Part shown: one piece after another, positions 34,201 to 54,930 of the stretch
How positions within the stretch are numbered: the first letter of the stretch is position 1
How the letters are laid out: each line of letters begins with the position of its first letter
Assembly: GCA_016946835.1 (NCBI GenBank)
Contig: JACVTC010000139.1
Span: forward strand, 339,501-403,500
Origin: Neocallimastix lanati (nom. inval.)
Taxonomy: Eukaryota; Neocallimastigomycota; Neocallimastigomycetes; Neocallimastigales; Neocallimastigaceae
Length of the DNA: 64,000 nt
Direction of reading: 5' to 3'
Notes under the pieces: model-generated
What the model saw: only the letters and a program-made list of their open reading frames with translations
What the model was told of the DNA's origin: nothing
The model's database searches: none
Translations under genes and position numbers: made by a program

Positions 34201-35910
34201 TTGATGATAAAAATATCAACAATAATAATAATTTTCAAATATCAATATAAATAGAAAAAGAAGAATTCAAGATTATGAAGTCTCAGATGAAGTCTCAGAT
34301 GATGACTCTGATGATGACTCTGATGATGACTCTGATACTCAAATTTTAAGTTTAAGAAAACAAAAATTATCTGGAAATATAAATAAAAATAAAAAACATA
34401 AAGTTTTCAACACTAGAACACTTTGTCCAAGAATATATGATGAAGCTATGAATGGAAAAGATTATGAAAAATGAGACTTGACATTCATAAAGGAATTAAA
34501 AAATATGTATGACAAAAAAGTTATGTCAATAGTTAATTACGACAGTGTACCCAAAAATGCAAACATTATTGATACATTATGGATATACTAGTTATTAAAA
34601 ATGATGATTCAAAAAAGGCAAGAGTTGTTGCTAAAAGTTGTCAACAGACAGAAGGAAAATATTTTTTTTCCACCTACACTCCTACTGCTCAATCAGAAAG
34701 TCTTAAAATATCTATAGCTATTACTTCAATACATAAATGGAAATTAAGACAATTAGATATCAAAGCAGTATATTTAAATGCAGGTCTTAATGAAACGATA
34801 TATGTAAAAATCCCAAAAGGAGACAAAAACTATAATAATAATAAAAATAAAGTCTAGTTGTTAAAAAATGTCTTATATGGACTTAAACAAACAGGACGTA
34901 TGTGGAACAAAGAAATAACAAACTTCTTAAAATCTACTGGTTTTATACAATATAAATCTGATTAGTGTTTATTTGGAAAATAAAGTAAAGAAAATAATAT
35001 TATTAACTTTATATGTAGATGATATTTTAATCACAGGAGAAGATAAAGAAATTAATTTTACCTTTGACAAATTGAAAAACAAATACACAATTTCAAAAGA
35101 TTCAGATGCCAATAAAATTATTGGTATAAATATTTATAAAACAAAAGATGGATATAAAATTAATCAAGAAGATTATATAAATAAAATTATTAAATATTAT
35201 AATATGAATAAAACTAAAATAATCAATTGTCCTTGTAGAAAAATTTCCAAAAATGAAAGAATAAATGAAAAACCTGTTGATGTCGGAAAATATAAATCTC
35301 TTTTAGGTTCATTTTTGTACGTTGCTGTAAAATCCCGACCTAATATTGCTGTTAACCAAGCATTAAGAAATTGCGAACATCTAACAACGATAGATTATAA
35401 AGCTCTATTTTACAATATTTAAAATTTACAATACACAAATCAATTCATTATAATGGAAAAAATAAATTAGTTGGATTTTCAGATGCAGACTCTGCAAATG
35501 ACGAAGCTACAAGAAGATCAGTTAGTGATTATATATTTTAACTTGATAATAGTCATATTTCATGGAAATCTCAAATTCAAAGAAATGTTACTCTATCCCC
35601 TACTGAAGCTAAATTTGTTAGTTTAACTGAATGTGCTAAACATGGTATATGGTTAAAAAATTTATTTGAAGAAATTACTAACAAAAATGTATTAATAAAA
35701 ATTAAAGGAGATAATAAAGCTTGTATAGCAATTGCTGAAGATGAAAATACCAAAGGAAGATATAAACATATTGATACAAAATATAAATTTATTCAAGAAA
35801 AAATAAAAAAAAAAATAAAAAAATTAGAATATGTTAGAACTACTGAAATGCTTGCTGATCCATTGACTAAACCAGTTTCTGGCATTTATATTAAAAATTT
35901 CATATATTAA
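30811..35910 (+). mobile_element. Degenerate copia (Ty1/copia) retrotransposon, Gag to RNase H
   Basis: Domains follow copia order on the plus strand. Gag starts at 30811 (WNGELYLLLLIYHL), with a zinc-knuckle remnant near 31460 (KFGHKAGNCRYK). The integrase start is near 31860 (IHMDLVLNSD, then FLTVMDDYSR). After a disrupted 1.7-kb stretch come the integrase end at 33690-34130 (GYPQQNGRAVLLNQTL, then IFLGYPKNSSGYRI), reverse transcriptase at 34579-35400 (ARVVAKSCQQ, WKLRQLDIKAVYLNA, LYGLKQTGRMWN, LYVDDILITG with the catalytic YVDD) and RNase H near 35470-35900 (FSDADSAND, YVRTTEMLADPLTKP). At least four in-frame stops and several shifts break it. An (AAT)n run at 34135-34200 lies in the integrase-RT linker. 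No LTR pair was found. Confidence 0.85.
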
Positions 35911-35994
35911 CATATTATCAATAATGCAAAATGTGAATATTACCGGAATTGATAATTTATCTAGTTAAGCAATATTTAATTATTTTATTATTTT

Positions 35995-36001
35995 AATAAT
36001 T

Positions 36002-36060
<59 letters not shown>

Positions 36061-36063
36061 TTT
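35995..36063. repeat. (TTTA)n tandem repeat
   Basis: Perfect tetranucleotide array between the copia remnant and the 3' end of the LRR gene. Confidence 0.9.
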
Positions 36064-36140
36064 TATACTTTCATCTTTATTTTACTTGTATGTTTATTAT
36101 TTCATTTTTTATATAATAATTATATAAAAATTTATATTAT

Positions 36141-39621
<3,481 letters not shown>

Positions 39622-40830
39622 TTTGAAGTGTTATTTAATTTATTTACAAAAATTAAATTTTCCAATTAAAAAAAAAAAAAAAAAGATATGCCAGTATTTG
39701 AATTTTTTATATTATTGTAAGTATTTGTTTATGTGAAAATAATTATTGTCATAATATATAGTTTGAAATTATTATATTATAATTAAAACTAAATTATAAT
39801 ATATATTTCTTCTATGATTCTTTTTATTATACTCTTTTTATTATTATTGGTATTTTCTTTAAATATATATATATATATATGTTAGAAATACTTATTATTA
39901 TTATATATTACTCCTTTATGAAATTGATTTTATGTTAATGAAATTTCTCAATAATATATTTTAGCAATTTTTACCAATTTAATACTTTAATAAAATAAAC
40001 TCATTATTTATTATTTTGAATTGAAAAAAAAAAAATAAAAAATAACTAAATAAAATTTATATATACAACATCATAAATTTTTATAGTAACTTATATTTTT
40101 ATTTTATATAAATCAAATTCTTTTATATGATATATTATTGTTTCACTAGAAATTGATTATATAAAATTTATATACTGTTATAATTAAATACTTTATGTTT
40201 TTTTTTTTTTTTTATTTTTTAAAATTAAAATTAATTATATTGTTATAACTATTGCTTCTGCTATTATATTTTATTTATTAAATCTTATATTTAAAATTTA
40301 TTGTTTTCCTTTCTTTTTTTTTTTTTTTTTTTTTTTTTTTTGTTTTGTTTTGTTTTTAAATATATATATATTATATATAATAGAAATTATAAGATTTAAT
40401 TATTTATTTTATTTATTTTCAGAAAATAATATAAAACTTTATTTATTTTCAATATTAAATTATATCATTAAAAAAAAAAAAAACTAAATATATTACATAA
40501 AAATAAAAGGAATAAAAAAAAATTTAAATATTAATATATTGAAAATTATATACCGGTAACTTTTTTTTATTATTATAAATTAACCATTAAAATAAATAAT
40601 TACAAAGGTTTATTTTTCATTTAATTTCAAATATATATAAGCACGATATATAAAAAAAAATATTATATTTATAAAAAATAAAAAAAATAAAAGTATTATT
40701 TATATATATATATTTTTTTTTATTTTTATTATTATTATTTAATTTAGCATTTTTAAAAATACATAAATTTATATGTATATATATATTTCTTTTCCAAAAG
40801 TATATTGAAAGAAAAAAATAATAATTTTTT

Positions 40831-40878
<48 letters not shown>

Positions 40879-41172
40879 ATATATACATATAAATAAATTA
40901 AAAAAAAAATTTAACAAAATATTACCAAAAAAAATTAATATTTCAAAAACTTTATGTCTTAATTTTTTTTTTTAAATCTCTAGTTATTTTTAAGGTTATT
41001 TTTTCCAAAAATATAAATATATATTTCAATATTTCAATTACTTTTTGATATAATTCTTCTTTATTAATTTGAATATTTCAATTTACAAAAAATGCATTAA
41101 TATTTATTCTTCTCTAATAATTCTGACAAATATGTCTTTTTTTATTATTAATAAAAATGAATAAAAATTATG

Positions 41173-41268
<96 letters not shown>

Positions 41269-42266
41269 TGATGATGATGATGATGATTTTATCAATTTAA
41301 AAAAAATATATAAAAAGAATAATATATTAACTATAATGTATTTTATAAAGCATCTTCATTTTTTATGTTTCTTTTTGTTTATTCATTATACATATTAATT
41401 TTGTACTACTTTAAGAAAAGTTTTTTTTAAAGTTTTTTTAAAATATTAAATGGTTGCAAAATAGTATACAAAGTATATGTAATATATTAAAATATATTTG
41501 GATCATATTCCATTTAATTATATAATATGTACCAATAAAAAAATTTAAAAAAATTCATCATCTTGTAATACCTTTTACTAGAATATTTAATAAAATTTAA
41601 TAAAATACATAATATATACAATATATATTATAATAATTTTTACCTAAAATATTTATATAACATATTTAATATATATATGGTATATTAAATGTTTTTTTTT
41701 TTGTTATTTTTTTTTTTTTTAAAATTTAAAATTCTTTAATTTATTAATAAATTTAATAATTTATATTAAATTAATTTAATCAATAAAAAAGTATTTTTTT
41801 AAAAAAAAAAAAAAAAAAAAAATATCAATGTAATGATTATATATGATAGGTATATTAACCTAATTTTATTTTTATTATTACTAAACCTTACTTTCCTTAA
41901 CGTTTATTGGACTGAATTAATTAATATGTAATTTGGTGTAACATATTGTGAAGATTTGTTTTATATTTTTTTTTCTATAATTAAAATTTAATTCCATATA
42001 ATTATAGTTTATGACAATAAAAAAATACATATATTTGTATAATAATTTAAAATTTCTAAATATTTAATAATATTGATAATGACTTTATAATAATTTTATT
42101 ATCTGTTATTAAACGGTTTCTATCCATATTATCATATTATGTAAAGTTTTAATTAATTTTTTTTCATAAATTTTTGCATCATTTTTTAGTGAGATAAATA
42201 TATATAAGTTTATACTTTGCCCTAAAATTAAAAATTTAATCTAATATATAATAATTTAAAATACTA

Positions 42267-42297
<31 letters not shown>

Positions 42298-43683
42298 TTT
42301 TTAATTTATTCAAAATAATAAATAATGATGTCTCCTTTTAAGTTTTATTCAATATATTTAATTATTTTGAAATAACTATTAAGAATTCTATATTATAATA
42401 TGATATATTATGATAATATTATTAAATGATGTTAATATTTAATAAAAATTTTATAAATATAATAACTAAATAACTCACATACTAAAGAGAAATGAACTTT
42501 AAAATTTTGATTTTATAATATTTTTTCTTATGTTGTGGGTTTTAACTTATTTTATATATGATATAATATTAATAATATATTAATTATTTCAATATCTTTT
42601 TGTTTTTATCTTTATATTGTTATATATATAACTGACAGAAGAATAAATGTGGTTGTTTTTTTACTATTTTTCGTATTATACAATATTAATAAATTGTACA
42701 AATTTTTTGGTAAAAATATTTTCTTATATTGACAGAAAAAAAAATTTTTTTTAATTTATGATTTATTAATAATTGTTTAATTATTTTATAATATCCAAAA
42801 TTTAATATTCCATTTCAATGTTTATAAAATATTTTATTTTGTTTTATTTTTATGATTTATTTGAAAAATTTAAAAAAAAGTATAATATATAATGTAGAAA
42901 TGGTCTAGATTTTATAAAAATATAAAAATATAAAATAAATAGTGTAGTAGTAAAGAAGAGTACAGTATTAATAAAAATAAATTAAAATAAAATATAATAT
43001 AATAAATTGTTGAAATATAAATATAAAATACAGATTGAATAAAATAAATAAAATACTAAAGTATTAAATTATTATAAAGTAGTTAAGTATTATAAAGTAG
43101 TAAAGTACTAATTAAAATAAAATAAATGAAAATACAAAAAATAAAAAATTTTTATCGAATATTAAACATTTTGGATATTATTATATGTTATTATATAAAT
43201 AAATTATAGCTAATAAAAACTTTATTTTATTTTATTTTATTTTATTTTTTATTTTTTTTTTTTTTTTTAATCATTTTTAATAATCAATATATAGGTAATG
43301 TTTATATTTCTATATTAAATATAACTACTTCGATTACTTCGATTATTTAAAAGAAAAGAAAAAAAAATTTAATAATATATATATATATTATTATTTATGT
43401 TTATATATAATACTACTTTTACTTTTATTAATATAGATATATATATATATTTATTTATTTCAGATATTTTAATATACTGACTCTAGGTATAAAACATTTA
43501 TTTATATAATACATACATATATTTATAGTTTACATTTAATTTTTTTTATATATGTATATGTATACATAAATATAATAAAAAATATACATATATATAATTT
43601 ATTAAATTAAAGTATTATTAAAAATTATATACTAAACAAATAAATAATGGAAGAAGAATAAAAAAATTACGATATATATTTAA

Positions 43684-43720
<37 letters not shown>

Positions 43721-44118
43721 TTTTTTTTTTTGTTACAGTATTTTTGTTATAGATTAATTTTTATATTATAATATTATCAAATAATTTTTTTTATAGAATA
43801 TTATTATTATTTCAATGTTTTCCAACATTTAGTTGAAAATTTTTGATTTTTAATCCTTATTTTTTTTTAATGTTATAATTAATAAGTTTTTCTTATTAAT
43901 TTTTCATTAATATATAAATAGTATTGTTTATTGTTGGGTTTAATTATATCTGTTTGATATTTAATATATTTATAAATTTTTCATAATTTATTTTATTTAT
44001 TTTTTTTTTCTTTTTATTTTATTTTATTTATTTTTTTTTTTTTTTTTTTTTTTTTTGTTTCGTCTTGTTTTGTTTTTTATTATTTTCTCTGAATTTATTA
44101 TTATTTATTGTTACTTAA
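39622..44118. other. Gene-free AT-rich region
   Basis: No frame with coding character on either strand. It contains poly-T at about 40311-40340, poly-A at 40837-40876 and 43687-43718, a (TTTA)n array at about 41174-41268 followed by (GAT)n, and a diffuse AAAGTACTAAT/AAAATAAAATAAA motif region at about 42940-43130 that also occurs near 33450. It probably includes the LRR upstream region (39622 onward) and the EFR3 3' region. Confidence 0.6.
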
Positions 44119-47979
<3,861 letters not shown>

Positions 47980-48061
47980 GGCGGAGCTTATAATATCATA
48001 AAATAATAAAAAAACAAAAAAAAACACGACTACTTTTTGATTGTAGTTTTTAAGTTTTTGT

Positions 48062-48345
48062 AAATTTATCACTATTAACAGAAATACTTGAGGAAGTAAT
48101 ATAAGAAGAACTAAAAGTATCTATAATAGAACTAGTTTCTCTTTTTGCTTTCGGAAGAATTAAATTACTAATACTATTATTATTCTTACTAATAGTTGTA
48201 TTATTAGTATTATGGTTATTATTATTATTATTAATTTCGACACCGAAGTTATTTCTATTTCTATTAATAATAAATTTTGAAGACTTGCTCTTATAAATAC
48301 TATAATTTATCTTTTCTTGATTTATATTCCTAGTATTTTAAGAGT
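48062..48345 (-). CDS. Possible upstream Asn/Ser-rich exon next to EFR3
   Basis: Minus-strand frame of about 90 codons without an ATG at its start, reading KINYSIYKSKSSK, an Asn-rich run, then ISNLILPKAKRETSSIIDTFSSS and a TAA. It could be a noncoding 5' segment, an exon spliced into EFR3 upstream of MCFQSC, or chance. It has no recognisable family. Confidence 0.25.
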
Positions 48346-48420
48346 CTTCTTTATAAATTTACAAATTTTGGATATCAAATTGACTTTGAATGTAACAAGG
48401 CATTTCATTAAATATATATG

Positions 48421-48636
48421 GAATTGAAAAAATATTTAATTTGTATAATGTATTATTATTGAAAATAATTAAATGGATAAATTATATTTATGAAATTTTT
48501 GTTTAAATTTAAAAATTTTATTAATTTATTGAATGTAATTTAGATATATAAAAAATATTTTATATTTTATATGATGTTATTATTTATAATTATAAAAAAA
48601 ATGAATTTATGTTGGTATCAAAAATAATATATAAAT

Positions 48637-48685
<49 letters not shown>

Positions 48686-49134
48686 TATAATATATTTTTG
48701 TTCGTTTTCAAAAAATTTAATATGTTAATATATAATAATGACGTATTTATATAAGATATTAATATATAATATTTGTTTATATTCCAAAAAGAATATAAAT
48801 TTTCATATATAATTAAAATTTTAATTGATATTAAGTTTTGATAATTGTTGTAATTGTTTTTTGAATATTAAATTAATTTTATTAATATTATTTATAATTG
48901 ATAAAAAAAAAAAAAATAAAATATAAATTATTTGGATAATCAATTTTTATCATTATTATTCATTATTTTTGACAAAGAAAATAAACAATGCAAGAAATAA
49001 ATGAATTTTAACAATTAATAATGGAAAAGTAATTTGAATATTTCAACAGAAATAAAGTATATATATAAATAAAGTATATATATAATATTATATATATTAA
49101 TAATTAAAATTTATAATTTTAAAATTTAATAATT

Positions 49135-49194
<60 letters not shown>

Positions 49195-49620
49195 TGACTA
49201 ATAAATATTTTACCATATTGTTAATAATTATTATTTATAAATAACTATTGTTATATATTATATTATTAATATTCAATATATTTAATTTATAATTTTTAAT
49301 TTGATTTTTTTTTTTTAAATTTCAAGATTATTTTTTATATCAAAAAAAATTTAAAATATTTTAATAGATTATATGATGTATTAAATTTCAATATATAAAA
49401 TTATTCTATTGGATTATGACAAAGAGTACCACAGAATCATAAAATTTTTATATATAATTGGTTTTTAATTAACATAAAAATTTATAAATTTATTTATAAT
49501 CAACCTTTTTATTATACTTCTATTTTTTGATTTTATCACTTCATTAATTTTATTTTAAAAAATTATATTCCATTTTATTTTTAATATATCTTATTTTTAT
49601 TACATCTAATTTTTATTTTT
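48421..49620. other. Gene-free AT-rich spacer
   Basis: Upstream region of EFR3. Holds (TA)n at about 48653-48680 and (TTTA)n at 49137-49194; nothing coding seen. Confidence 0.6.
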
Positions 49621-49624
49621 ATTT

Positions 49625-50365
49625 TCATTTTATTTTATTTTATTCTGATCTGTACTTTATATTCATATTCTACTTTTTATTTTATTTATTTTATTTTATT
49701 TTATTTTATTTTATTTTATTTTATTTTATTCAATCTGTACTTTATATTCATATTCTACTTTTTATTTTATTTATTTTATTTTATTTTATTTTATTTTATT
49801 TTATTTTATTTTGTTTTGTTTTGTTTTATTTTATTTTATTTTATTTTATTTTATTTTATTTTATTTTATTTTATTTTATTTTATCTTATTTTATTTTATT
49901 TTATTTTATTTTATTTTATTTTATTCAATCTGTACTTTATATTTCAACTATTTACTTTATTTTATTTTATTTTATTTTATTTTATTCAATCTGTACTTTA
50001 TATTTCAACTATTTACTTTATTTTATTTTATTTTATTTTATTTTATTCAATCTGTACTTTATATTTCAACTATTTACTTTATTTTATTTTATTTTATTTT
50101 ATTTTATTTTATTTTATTCATTCTGTTCTTTATATTCATATTCTACTTTTTATTTTATTTATTTTATTTTATTTTATTTTATTCGATCTATACTTTATAT
50201 TCATATTTTTTATATTCATATTCTACTTTTTATTTTATTTTATTTTATTTTATTTAATCTATACTTTATATTCATATTCTACTTTTTATTTTATTTTATT
50301 TTATTTTATTTAATCTATACTTTATATTCATATTCTACTTTTTATTTTATTTTATTTTATTTTAT
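49625..50365. repeat. Compound minisatellite: (TTTTA)n blocks with a CTGTACTTTATATT spacer
   Basis: Runs of the pentamer TTTTA alternate about nine times with a spacer of roughly 30 bases of two kinds, one containing CTTTATATTTCAACTATTTAC and the other CTTTATATTCATATTCTACT. Three overlapping plus-strand frames through it are repetitive artefacts. Confidence 0.85.
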
Positions 50366-50734
50366 TATTAGTATTTTTCATGGTGTTGCTTAAATTTTGA
50401 ACTAAAATGTATTCTCGAATACCATTTTATCTATTAAATTGTATTTTTAATATATTAGACAACATATTTTATTGCTAAATTTAATACTATTATTTTAATA
50501 ACACTATTTATTAGATTTATTATTAACATAATATAAGATAATAAAAATAAAATACAAATTGCTATTGAACTTCAATATAATTTATTTTAGTAGCTACTCT
50601 AATTCTTTTATATATATATATATATATAAATATTATTCAACTTCATTTTAAATTTTTAATATATTTATAATTAATTGTAACGTAAAATTGATATATTATT
50701 TAATTATTCAAGTATTTTTTAATAGCTTATATAA

Positions 50735-50794
<60 letters not shown>

Positions 50795-51008
50795 TATTAT
50801 TATTATTTTTTTTATTATTTATTTATATTTATTTTTATTTAATATTACAATAATTATTGTTTTCTATGATAAATTATTAATTTTTGAATTTGTTTGTATC
50901 TACTATAATTTTTTTATATTTATGTTAAATACTAATAATATATTAATATATTATAATATTATAAAAATAAATATATATATATATATATAATACGAACTAA
51001 TTTAAATC

Positions 51009-51051
51009 TTATTAATTTTTTTTTTTTTCTGTTTGTTTTATATACAATATT

Positions 51052-51088
<37 letters not shown>

Positions 51089-51240
51089 TTATTTATTTTT
51101 ATTATAAAAGCAGTATTGATTTATTTATTAATTTTTTTTTTTCTGTTTGTTTTATATACAATATTTGATTTTTTTTTTTTTTTTTTTTTTTTTTTGTTAT
51201 TAATTTTTATTATAAAAGCAGTATTGATTTATTTAATACT
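51009..51240. repeat. Tandem duplication of about 115 bp
   Basis: The block CTGTTTGTTTTATATACAAT...poly-T...AAAGCAGTATTGATTTATTTA occurs twice back to back, differing only in poly-T length and a few bases. Confidence 0.85.
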
Positions 51241-51864
51241 TTTTGATATATTTAAATGGATTTATGGTGTATATGGTGTATATTTTATTTCATTTTATTG
51301 ATATTTTATAGTTTTCTATTATTACACTTCATATATTATTAATTTATATAATATATTATATTATTAATTTATATTTCTGATTTTTTGTAATATTTCAGAA
51401 TTATTAAATAATTAAATATAAATATTTATATTAAAAAATTTTCTTCAATTATAGTTATTAAGATGAAACCATTTCTATTTTCAATATTTTAATTAGAATA
51501 GTTATCAAAATATAATATTGTAGGTTGTTCAATTAATTCAAATCATAGTAATTGAAGATAGAAGATAGTATAAATATTTATATATTTATTATTTTATCAA
51601 TGATTTATAATTATACTAAAAAGAAAGAAATATTTGGTTTTATCATTGAAATATTTTCTTTATTATTTCTTTATTTCTTTTAGTGACATATATACACTAT
51701 ATGTGATATATCAAATATATAACTATATTATATGTATTTAAGCTATGATTCTTTCTTTACCTTTAAATTAACTATAGATGGAGAGATAGATAGATAAATA
51801 GATAGATATATTTAAATATTATTAATAATAAAACTTTTTTTATTATTAATATTTTAATTGAAAG

Positions 51865-51915
<51 letters not shown>

Positions 51916-52114
51916 AGAAACTAATCTAATTTGTTATTGCATTAGTTTCTAAGCATCAATTATTAATGATAGATAAAATATAATAATATATACATTATTA
52001 TATTTTAAAAGATATATTGAAAATTATTTAAAAAATAAGATAATACCAACTAAATAATACTTAATTCTAATACTATAATAATTTTTCAAAAAAAAAGAAA
52101 TAAATAAAAAAATA

Positions 52115-52265
52115 AAAAAAAATTTTATATATATAAAATACTGATAAATAGAATAAACAAATATAATAAAATATATATAATACAAATAAAAAAAAATTAT
52201 ATATATAAAAAATACTGATATATAGAATAAATAGATATAATAAAATATATATAATACAAATAAAA
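52115..52265. repeat. Tandem duplication of about 70 bp
   Basis: A unit carrying TATAAAATACTGATAAATAGAATAAA and ATAATACAAATAAAA appears twice in succession with minor differences. Confidence 0.75.
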
Positions 52266-52999
52266 TAATATAAAAGAAGTTAATAAATACTAATTAAATT
52301 ATTATTAAAATATATATATATATGAAATATAATAATAAATAATGTTTGCAAAATAATACATATTTGATATTCAAGAAGTTTATTTTGTTAACTACTATAT
52401 TTTTAAATTTATAAAATTTTTAAAAAACCATAATAAATATAAATATAAAGTTAGATAAATTTATTTATAGTAATTATATTTTATTGATAATATTTTTTAT
52501 AATTAATTTTATTTTGTGATATCTCTGTCATAAAAATTAATAATATTTTAAACATTTTTTATAAAATTTAATAATATGAAAATAAAACTAATATAACCAG
52601 TTCTTCAAACTATTTAATATTATTTATTATTTTATATTAATTTTAATTTAGTCATTTTCATAAATATGTAATTTTTTTTTATTTGTAATATTATTATTTT
52701 TTTTTCTAATATAAAAATAATAATATTTTCTTTATTAAATAAAATAGCATTTTTTATGTTTTTTTTTTTTTTTTTTTTTTTTTGAGAAAAAAATGTATCA
52801 ATGAAGAGAAATGTTATTTAAAATAAAATAAAAAATTAAAAAAAAAAAATAATAATAATAAAAGCTAAACTTTAAAACATAATTTATTAAAATTAAATAT
52901 CTATTTATACATAAAGTTTAATCCTTAATTATGAAATTTACAAAGGAAAAGATATTATTTATTTATTTATTTTATTGTCTATTATTTATTATCTATTAT

Positions 53000-53195
<196 letters not shown>

Positions 53196-53479
53196 ATTAT
53201 ATTTATTTTTATCTACTAGTTCTTCATTTTCATTTTTTTTTTTAAATAAAAAATCAAAAAAATTAATATTTATAATATTTAACATTATAAATTATATAAA
53301 AATAATATAAAAATGATTTTATCATTCTTTCTCTCAAACTTTAAATCTCATTTTAATAATTAATAATATTATTATTATATTATATTATATTATTATTATT
53401 ATATTATATTGTATTGTATTATATTATATTATATTATATTATTTATATTTATTTATTTTATTTTATTTTTATTTTATTT

Positions 53480-54092
53480 TTTAGTCAAGGATTAAACTTT
53501 ATTTAATAATATTTATTAAAAAAATGCATTTAGATAAAATATATGAAATTTATTACATTAATACTAAAAATTACACTATGAGTTTCGAGGAAGAAATAGC
53601 ATTCATAATAACTCCATATGTATAAAAATTATTATTCGATTCTGTATCAGAATTTCTTTTTTGCCTTAAATTTTCGACGTCGACGCTGTTTTCAAAGGGT
53701 GGATTTAATGATATATAAATTGGTCATAATGTAAAAATCATTAATAACAATAGGAGTAACATTAGTATGGAATTCGGCAAACATCACAAACTATGAAATC
53801 GGGAAAAATAAGACTCTCTCGAAGGTGATTGAAAGACATTATTAATATAATACCTTCTTTCTCCTGAACAGATCCTTAAGATTTCATATAGTATTGTATC
53901 ATCGCCATAGCACAGAAACTAGCTATAGGAAGTATATATAGTTCCTTAGTGGTATTAGAAGTTTTATTTATTCATTTTAAATGTCTTCTCATTGGAGCAC
54001 CTCATTTATGTTACAGTGGATACAAATATAAAAGCCACGCATTCCAGAGATTTTCATTTCTACATGTCTCAATATTGTTCTATAATTATTGA
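53480..54092 (-). pseudogene. LINE 3'-end fragment
   Basis: The minus strand reads ENSVDVENLRQKR near 53690, the counterpart of RSVNAENAVRR and KSVNAEETVRQ in the neighbouring LINE copies. Its left end (GATTAAACTTTATTTAAT) matches the reverse complement of the AATAAAG-containing 3' end of the plus-strand copy near 21710. Coding is destroyed by stops and shifts. Confidence 0.55.
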
Positions 54093-54102
54093 GAAATTAG
54101 AT

Positions 54103-54930
54103 TTTTTTTTTTTTTTTTACAGCCGCAATTATTTCGAACTTTAACTTTATTTATTTTATTTATACATATATTAATTACATGAATATTTTATATATATATA
54201 TAAAAGAAAAAAATAGAATTAATAAAATTAAATATCATTTGTTCACTTTGAATATAATAAATTTTAAAATAGTAATGTAAAATAGAAGTAATATTTAAAA
54301 TAAAATTTATAAATAAATTCAGAAAAAAAGTTCATAGGAAACGAACCTCACCTCCAGATTATAAGATTTCTGTTTTAAAGGAAATTCTTATTCTGGATTA
54401 GGGTTTGAATTGACTATCTGAAAGAAATTATGGTCTTCTCCTTCAGAGACATTGGCCCATGCTAGCCACGTCTTACTGCATTTTCAGCGTTGACGCTCCT
54501 GGTTAATTTACACTTATAGTAACCCTTGCCAAGAAGGAACAAGTATATGTAATGATTGATATAATCTTCAAAATCAGAAATAGAATCATAGGAAGAAAGA
54601 GGATTTAACGCTCTAATCTTCCTAATGAATAAAACATAGAGATCATCGATGAAATTTAAAGAATTCCATCTAAAAGATGCAAGAGCATCGCATTTAAAAA
54701 TCCAATGTTCAAAAGATTGATTACCTTCACCACAACAGGGGGTAAGTCTTGGGACAATCTTCTGAAACTCTAGCCATTCTAATAGCAATAGTAGTATTGT
54801 ATTTATAACCACAGCGTAAACGTATAATCCACGAAAACCCTAAGTTGAATTTGGGATATTTTAAGCTAAGCATAATTATAGCTTTATTGTTTGAGAACTT
54901 ATCACTATCGTAGTTTTGACCTTTAATACC
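54103..54930 (-). pseudogene. LINE copy A, 3' part (host of a nested insertion)
   Basis: The minus strand runs NYDSDKFSNNKAIIM, YPKFNLGFSWIIRLRCGYKYN, then in shifted frames CCGEGNQSFEHWIFKC (the C-terminal zinc motif), YLFLLG and RSVNAENAVRR. A T-run at 54103-54118 marks the poly-A tail of the minus-strand element. Its upstream end is interrupted at 54930, where the insertion carrying copies B and C begins; the missing continuation is at 61320 onward. Confidence 0.8.
54919..54930. repeat. Target-site duplication, left copy (ACCTTTAATACC)
   Basis: This 12-mer directly precedes the T-run that starts LINE B. The same 12-mer at 61308-61319 directly follows the T-run of LINE C. Confidence 0.75.

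Noticed and set aside
49811-50393. Three overlapping plus-strand ORFs rich in FILFY
   Set aside because: They are the three frames of a pentamer repeat (TTTTA), which has no stop in these frames; not coding.
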